From assembly GCA_029940535.1 (NCBI GenBank), contig JAPYUM010000005.1, positions 1-64,000 of the forward strand: 64,000 bases of DNA. Reading direction: 5' to 3'. The notes under the pieces were generated by a model. The model made no database searches, had not been told where the DNA came from, and saw nothing but the letters and a program-made list of their open reading frames with translations. The DNA comes from Vicinamibacterales bacterium. Lineage in GTDB: Bacteria > Acidobacteriota > Vicinamibacteria > Vicinamibacterales > UBA8438. Every line of letters starts with the position of its first letter. Position 1 is the stretch's first letter. Shown here piece by piece: positions 58,526 through 64,000 of this stretch. Made by a program: the position numbers and the translations under genes.

Positions 58526-59015
58526 GCGCCTGGCGCACGTCCCCGACGATGAGTCGCACCATCTCGATGAGCATCAGTCCGAACGAGAGTGGCACCATCG
58601 CGAGCACGGGATACAGCGGCCAGTAGGTCGTGCCGATTTGCATCTGGCGTCCACTCGCGTAGCCCTGCCACGCGAACCTGGCGACGTACCACAACAGGAG
58701 GCTGAAGACGACGGTCTCCACCGTCAACACGAAGACCTTCACCCAGGCATGTGCCTGCGGTGGCAGGGCGTTCTGGAGCATTTCCAAGCGCGGGAACGTC
58801 CCCTCTCGATGGGCCAGTGGCAGCGCCCAGAAGACGAGCAGCGGAAAGAGCAAACGCTCGATCATGTTGTAGCCGCCCGGGATGAGGTCGACGCCCAGCA
58901 CATAGCGTCCGAAGACGCTGACGACCGTCATGACCATCATCGCGAGCAGACACAGACCGGCGCCGAGGGATGCCATGCCCCCCTCGAGTCGCGTCAGCCA
59001 GGTCCAGATGCGCAT
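58497..59015 (-). CDS. TRAP transporter small permease (DctQ)
   Basis: Four TM helices; VSVFGRYVLGVDLIPGGYNMIERLLFPLLVFWALPLAHREGTFPRLEM. Confidence 0.88.
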   Translation of the reverse strand: MRIWTWLTRLEGGMASLGAGLCLLAMMVMTVVSVFGRYVLGVDLIPGGYNMIERLLFPLLVFWALPLAHREGTFPRLEMLQNALPPQAHAWVKVFVLTVETVVFSLLLWYVARFAWQGYASGRQMQIGTTYWPLYPVLAMVPLSFGLMLIEMVRLIVGDVRQALRLHSRGRG

Positions 59016-59026
59016 GCAGGTTCCTA

Positions 59027-60340
59027 CTATCGAAGCGTGCTCGGGAGCCACGTCACCACCGCGGGAAACCGGAGCATGACGGCGCCCACGACCAGCGCGG
59101 CGGACAAGGCGAAGACCGAGGTTACCCGGAACACCGGGCCGACGGGGTGGCCGGCCGCCGTCGACGCGGCATACGCGGCCAGGCCGACGGGCGGTGTCAG
59201 CAGGCCCAACGAAATCATGAACGAAGCCATGACCCCAAACCAGAGCAGATCGACCTCGGTCGCCTCGAGGATCGGCATCATGACGGGAATGAGCAGCACC
59301 ATCACGGCGGCCGACTCCAGGAACAGGCCGAACACGAAGAAGGCGCCGAGCAGGAGCGCGACGACGAGGGTCGAGGAGCTGAGCAACGGCTCGACCAACG
59401 CAAGCAGCTCGTGCGGCAGCCGCGAGTACGACAGGAACCGGCCAAAGATCTGCGACCCGATCACGATGATCATGATCATGGCGGTCACCCTCACCGAGTC
59501 TGTCAGAGCGTCGGCGATGCCGCGGACATCCACGCGGCCCATGGCGACCATGCCGACGAGCGCCGTGAACGCGCCGAGCGCGCCGGCTTCGCCAGCCGTG
59601 ACCACCCCGCCGTAGATACCGCCGAAGACCACGACCATCAGGACGACGACGAACACGAACGCGGGCACGCTCCCCCCGGCGTTGTCACCGTCGTCGGCGG
59701 CCCCGTCGCCTGTCCGCCCGTCGACCATGCCGGGCTCGACCTCCCCGAACAGCGCCAGGCACCCGATGTAGACGCCGATGCACAGACCGGCCGGCAGCAA
59801 CGCCCCGATGAAGAGATGCCCGATGGACACCGACGTCAGCGACCCGTAGATGATCATGATCAGGCTCGGCGGGATGATCGCCGACAGTGATCCCGCCACC
59901 GCCGCGACGGCGACCGACATCCGTCGGCTGTAGCCGATCTGCACGAGTTGGGGCGAGGCGAGCGTCGCCAGGGCGGCTGAGGTGGCGGCGCCCGACCCGG
60001 ATACCGCGCCGAGCAAACCGCCCGATACGACGGTGGCCAGCGCTAACGGGAATCGGCGGTGCCCAGCCAGCCGGTAGGCGACCCGAAACAGGTCGACGAT
60101 CACCCCGCCGCGCAGGAGCATCTGGGCCATCAGCAGATAGAGCGGGATGATCGAGAGCGAGTAGGTCGAGGCGGTGAAGAAGACGTTGGTGCCGATGATG
60201 CCGTCGAAGACCTGCGGCCCGACCCAGAGCGCGATACCCAGCAGGCCCGACGCGAAGAGCACCGTCGCCACGTGCTGGCCGAGAACCAGAAAGACCACGA
60301 ACCACAGGACGACGACCCAGATGACGAGATCCTGCGACAT
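59027..60340 (-). CDS. TRAP transporter large permease (DctM)
   Basis: LYLLMAQMLLRGGVIVDLFRVA, SGSGAATSAALATLASPQL, IIPPSLIMIIYG. Confidence 0.95.
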   Translation of the reverse strand: MSQDLVIWVVVLWFVVFLVLGQHVATVLFASGLLGIALWVGPQVFDGIIGTNVFFTASTYSLSIIPLYLLMAQMLLRGGVIVDLFRVAYRLAGHRRFPLALATVVSGGLLGAVSGSGAATSAALATLASPQLVQIGYSRRMSVAVAAVAGSLSAIIPPSLIMIIYGSLTSVSIGHLFIGALLPAGLCIGVYIGCLALFGEVEPGMVDGRTGDGAADDGDNAGGSVPAFVFVVVLMVVVFGGIYGGVVTAGEAGALGAFTALVGMVAMGRVDVRGIADALTDSVRVTAMIMIIVIGSQIFGRFLSYSRLPHELLALVEPLLSSSTLVVALLLGAFFVFGLFLESAAVMVLLIPVMMPILEATEVDLLWFGVMASFMISLGLLTPPVGLAAYAASTAAGHPVGPVFRVTSVFALSAALVVGAVMLRFPAVVTWLPSTLR

Positions 60341-60348
60341 GGGGGTTC

Positions 60349-61485
60349 TTAGCGACTTCCTAGCGAGAGGTAGTCAGCGACACCGTCAGGCAGGGCGCCG
60401 CCCTGGGCGACGACGAGCTCGGCCCACAAGACGGCGGTGGCCCTGGCGGGGTGGCCATTGCGCTCCGTCTGTTCGATCCATTGGATCCACGTCTCGGCCG
60501 CGGCGCGGGCAATGTGGTCTCGCATCTCGACGGGTAACTGCTGCACGGCCACGAAGGTGGCGCCATCGGCTTGAGCCCGGGCTCGGACGTCCCGGTCTTG
60601 CTCGTCGATGTACTCGGCATTGCTGGCGGTGACCGCGCCGGCCACCCGACCCCAGGCCTCACGCTGTTCGTCCGTCAGGCCGTCCCAGGTCCGCTGGGTC
60701 ACCGCGAGGTAACTTTGCCAGTGGCCAATCGCGACATCGGTGACGGTGTAGGTGAGCAGCTCCTCGAGGGAGTACGACACCCAATCGCCAATCGACAGGA
60801 TGATGCCGTCGATGGTGCCACGGGACAGCGCCTCGTAGGCCGAGGCGGCCGGCATGGTCACAGGGGTCACGCCGAGACGCTCGAGCACAATCGTGTGTAG
60901 CGCCGACCCCGCGCGCACCGGCATTCCGCGGAAGTCCTCAACGCGGGTGAGCTCGGCGCCGGTGGTGGAGATGGCGTAGGCCCCCGTGGCGCCGAGTCCC
61001 CACGCGACGAGCCCCTTGTCCGCGATCTCGTAGTCGTAGAAGGTCTTCCCTGCGCTCACCTCGACCTCAGACGCCAGGAGACGCTGAAACGCGCGCGTGA
61101 TCATGCGCGAATCGGTGCCATACGTCGGGAGCTGGGTCACGTCCGACAGCGGAAAGCGCCCCTCGTGATAGGGAGCGAGCATCGGCGCGGCCACGCTGAT
61201 CACGCCGCTCTCGAGCGCATCGAGCTCACCGCCGACCGCGACCAGCTCTCCGGCATAGAAGCGGGTAAAGGCGAGGTCGGTCTCTGCCTCGATCGCATCG
61301 GCGAACGGGTCCATGTAGTTGCCGACCCAGAAGTGCGTTTGGGACAAACCGGCGGACATGGTGAGCGGCTGAGACGTCGTCGGGCTCGACGAGCTCGAAC
61401 AGCTCGGCGCGGCGGACGCGGCCACGAGCCCGAGCCACACGCCGAGGGCCGCGGCGGCCGGTGTTCGCGGTGTGCGGGCTGGCAC
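60349..61485 (-). CDS. TRAP transporter substrate-binding protein (DctP)
   Basis: FRGMPVRAGSALHTIVLERLGVTPVTMPAASAYEALSRGTIDGII; adjacent to dctQM; GTG start. Confidence 0.92.
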   Translation of the reverse strand: MPARTPRTPAAAALGVWLGLVAASAAPSCSSSSSPTTSQPLTMSAGLSQTHFWVGNYMDPFADAIEAETDLAFTRFYAGELVAVGGELDALESGVISVAAPMLAPYHEGRFPLSDVTQLPTYGTDSRMITRAFQRLLASEVEVSAGKTFYDYEIADKGLVAWGLGATGAYAISTTGAELTRVEDFRGMPVRAGSALHTIVLERLGVTPVTMPAASAYEALSRGTIDGIILSIGDWVSYSLEELLTYTVTDVAIGHWQSYLAVTQRTWDGLTDEQREAWGRVAGAVTASNAEYIDEQDRDVRARAQADGATFVAVQQLPVEMRDHIARAAAETWIQWIEQTERNGHPARATAVLWAELVVAQGGALPDGVADYLSLGSR

Positions 61486-61493
61486 GCGGTTCT

Positions 61494-63416
61494 CTACTTC
61501 ACCCAATCGGCGGGCCCGTCCTCCCACTTGTTGTGGGTCAGGCGGACCACGTACCGGTCGGACAGACGCATCGCGTGGATCTCGCCGTACGGCTGCGGCT
61601 GAAAGACCACTTGCGTCAGCGGAAGCTCGTCGTTGAGTCGCCCCCGCTCCGAGGTGAAGATCAGCCACTCGTCGTCGGGGGAGAACCTCGGATGCATGTC
61701 GCGCCCGGGGCTGTGGGTGAGCCGCTCAAGCTGCCCCGGGCCCCCATCGGCGTTCAGTTTCAGGAGGTAGATCTCGTAGTCGTCGTCCCGCAGCGAGGTA
61801 AAGGCGACCCGGTCGCCCTTCGACGAGAACGACGGCATCGTATCGGTCGCGGGATGGTTGGTCAGCCGGCGCGGTTGGGCGCCGTCGATGTTCATCACAT
61901 AGATCTCGGGGTTGCCATCACGCATGGTCCGAAACACGATGCGCCGCCCATCGGGCGAGAGCTGGGGCAAGGCGTCGTTGGTGCGAGAGTCGGGGGTCAG
62001 ATTCACCGCGTCGGTGCCATCCGGCCGGCTCTTCCAGATGTTGACGATGTCGGTCGTCCCCCCGAACGCGGCGCCCACACCGAACACCAGCCACTGCCCG
62101 TCACGACTCCACGCCGGCCACCAGGGGGAATCGGTGCCGCGATAGCCGTACTCATGCCCGCGGTCGAACACCACGCGTTTGTCGGAACCATCCAGCCGGG
62201 TCACGACCAGACGGACGAAGGCCTCGCTCGTGGCCACCTCCTCCCCGCTTGGATGCAGCGTGGGCAGATAGCCCCGAATGCCGGTCAGGGCCAGCGTGCG
62301 GTCGGGGAGATCCATCGATCTGGTCGGGTGGACGACAAACGGTCCGGGGACGTCGCTCGCGAACAGCGTCGCCGGGTCGGTCGGGCCCGGTCCGAATGCC
62401 AGCACGCGACCGGACGGATCGAAGGTCGGTCCCCAGTAGTCGCGTGTCTCGTCGCTCTCGGTGCGGAGACCGCCGCCGTCAGACCCGACCGACACCACGC
62501 TCCACCGATCCCCTTGGCGACGGGTAAACGCCACCCGGCCGTCAGGTCCGGCCACCGGAGACAAGGCACCCTGGTCGGCTGCGCTGAGGACCCGCGGCAT
62601 CGTGCCGTCGAGCGGCATCTCGAAGATCCGGGTCCCGCCAGCACGCTCCGAATAGAAGAGCACGGCCTGCCCGTCAGAGGACCAGGCCGGCGCGCCGTCC
62701 CAGCCCGGATGCCGAGTCAGCCGTCGGACATTCGTCCCGTCCGCTCGCATGACAAACAGCTCGCTCGCCTCGGACCCAGCCGCGGCCAAGGCCCCAGACG
62801 CGGCGTCGTCGGCCGCGCGACCGCTCGAGAAGAGAATCTGGGTTCCGTCTGGCGACATGGCCGGGCTGTAGTCACCGGCGGCATGCCGCGTCAGGTTGAC
62901 GGCCGCGCGCCCGGAATCAGCCCCCCCCGGGTCGAACGGCATCGAGTAGACATCCGGGTTGCCAGTCTCGGTGCTGACGAACACCAACGTGCGCCCGTCG
63001 GGGGAGAAGTCGGCCGCGTCCTCCATCGCGTCGCTGGCGGTCAGGCGGACGGGCTCACCCGCCTGCTCCAGGTCGAGCGCGTAGAGATCGGGGTTGCCGG
63101 TGCGCTCGGAGGTGAACACCACCCAGCGGCCATCCGGTGAGACCACCGGGTTGTAGTCGAGACCAGGGTCGGTCGTCAGCCGCCGCGGCGGCTCCCCAGG
63201 CCGGTCAAACCGGTAGATATCCCAATTACCGGGGGCGAGACTGCTGTAGACCACGGTCTCGGCATCGCGGGCGCGGCTCTGCGCATCGAGCGCGGGTGCG
63301 ACGGCGACGACCGTGATGACGACTCCAATGCCAGCAGCGACGACGCGTGCGGCACCGAGGGCGAGGACGAACAACACCGCCCGTCTGGCCGACGGAGACG
63401 AGAGTCTTGAACTCAT
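61494..63416 (-). CDS. TolB-like PD40 beta-propeller protein
   Basis: Repeated SPDGRWVVFTSERTGNPDLYALDL blades; signal peptide. Confidence 0.93.
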   Translation of the reverse strand: MSSRLSSPSARRAVLFVLALGAARVVAAGIGVVITVVAVAPALDAQSRARDAETVVYSSLAPGNWDIYRFDRPGEPPRRLTTDPGLDYNPVVSPDGRWVVFTSERTGNPDLYALDLEQAGEPVRLTASDAMEDAADFSPDGRTLVFVSTETGNPDVYSMPFDPGGADSGRAAVNLTRHAAGDYSPAMSPDGTQILFSSGRAADDAASGALAAAGSEASELFVMRADGTNVRRLTRHPGWDGAPAWSSDGQAVLFYSERAGGTRIFEMPLDGTMPRVLSAADQGALSPVAGPDGRVAFTRRQGDRWSVVSVGSDGGGLRTESDETRDYWGPTFDPSGRVLAFGPGPTDPATLFASDVPGPFVVHPTRSMDLPDRTLALTGIRGYLPTLHPSGEEVATSEAFVRLVVTRLDGSDKRVVFDRGHEYGYRGTDSPWWPAWSRDGQWLVFGVGAAFGGTTDIVNIWKSRPDGTDAVNLTPDSRTNDALPQLSPDGRRIVFRTMRDGNPEIYVMNIDGAQPRRLTNHPATDTMPSFSSKGDRVAFTSLRDDDYEIYLLKLNADGGPGQLERLTHSPGRDMHPRFSPDDEWLIFTSERGRLNDELPLTQVVFQPQPYGEIHAMRLSDRYVVRLTHNKWEDGPADWVK

Positions 63417-63607
63417 GGACGACGCTCCTTCTGGGTGCGTGTGACGGGCACGGGGCGATGCGAGTCCCGGATCATATCGCGTGGACAGGACTCATGAGGC
63501 AGGCGAATGCCCGCACCACTCGGGTCGCCAGCCCAACCAGGTAGCGAATTCTCACCCGCCGACCGGTCCGCGGCGACATACAATACAATCGTACTACTGT
63601 GGACACC

Positions 63608-64000
63608 ATGACGCTGTCTCCGCCCGCCGCATCCTGGCGTTCCGGCTGCGCCCGGGTCAGCCTCTGCCTCGGACTGCTGGCGCTCGGCTCGACCGTCGTG
63701 CGGGCGGCGGACAGCCCGGTGGCGAACGCCGCGAAGCAGCAGCGCTGGGACGAGGTGCGGGCGCTGATCGCCGACCACGCGGCGGTCGATGCGCCCCAGG
63801 CCGATGGCGCGACGGCCCTACACTGGGCGGCGTACTGGAACGAGCGGTCTGTCCTGACCCTGCTGATCGACGCGGGCGCCGATCTGGACGCCGCCAACGA
63901 GTACGGGGCCACGCCGCTCTGGGCCGCCTGCGCCAACCGACACGGCGACGTCGTCGAGCGGCTGCTGGAAGCGGGCGCCGACCCGCATCGTGGTCTCGAT
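63608..64000 (+). CDS. Ankyrin repeat protein, secreted (partial, runs off window end)
   Basis: MTLSPPAASWRSGCARVSLCLGLLALGSTVVRAADSPVANAAKQQRWDEVRALIADHAAVDAPQADGATALHWAAYWNERSVLTLLIDAGADLDAANEYGATPLWAAC; open to edge, absent from ORF track. Confidence 0.88.
   Translation, partial: MTLSPPAASWRSGCARVSLCLGLLALGSTVVRAADSPVANAAKQQRWDEVRALIADHAAVDAPQADGATALHWAAYWNERSVLTLLIDAGADLDAANEYGATPLWAACANRHGDVVERLLEAGADPHRGLD

Overview
High-GC bacterial chromosome segment. The gene content (many PQQ-type beta-propellers, a VWFA-related acidobacterial-type protein, S/T-kinase/TolB remnants, DUF1111) suggests an Acidobacteriota/Vicinamibacteria-like genome; this is an inference from family content only. About 50 genes are supported. 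They include six PQQ-binding-like or PQQ-dependent beta-propeller proteins, a dapE-dapC-dapD operon, a fused CofG-CofH (FbiC) F420 enzyme divergent from an RtcB homologue with a Cys4 insertion, a DUF1611/enolase-superfamily pair (dgcN/dgcA-like), a flavoprotein/small protein/diheme cytochrome operon, a TRAP transporter, an IS6-type element, three intact VapBC modules and one decayed one. The most notable non-routine signals are: (i) four decayed S/T protein kinase remnants, each keeping the Gly-rich-loop segment (IGEGGMGE) but otherwise deleted or fused to other sequence, two of which flank a VapBC module as an imperfect 36-nt direct repeat; (ii) several other genes with internal deletion or chimerism (NSS transporter, DUF1111, vapB/vapC), pointing to ongoing gene erosion; (iii) VapBC promoters with differently worded, helically phased half-sites overlapping a -10-like box; (iv) two REPIN-like double-hairpin repeats whose stems show a compensatory base-pair change; (v) a 105-bp long-stem inverted-repeat element upstream of a TPR gene. 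No rRNA, tRNA or CRISPR was recognised. Nothing was computed; all similarity statements come from reading the sequence and recalled family motifs.
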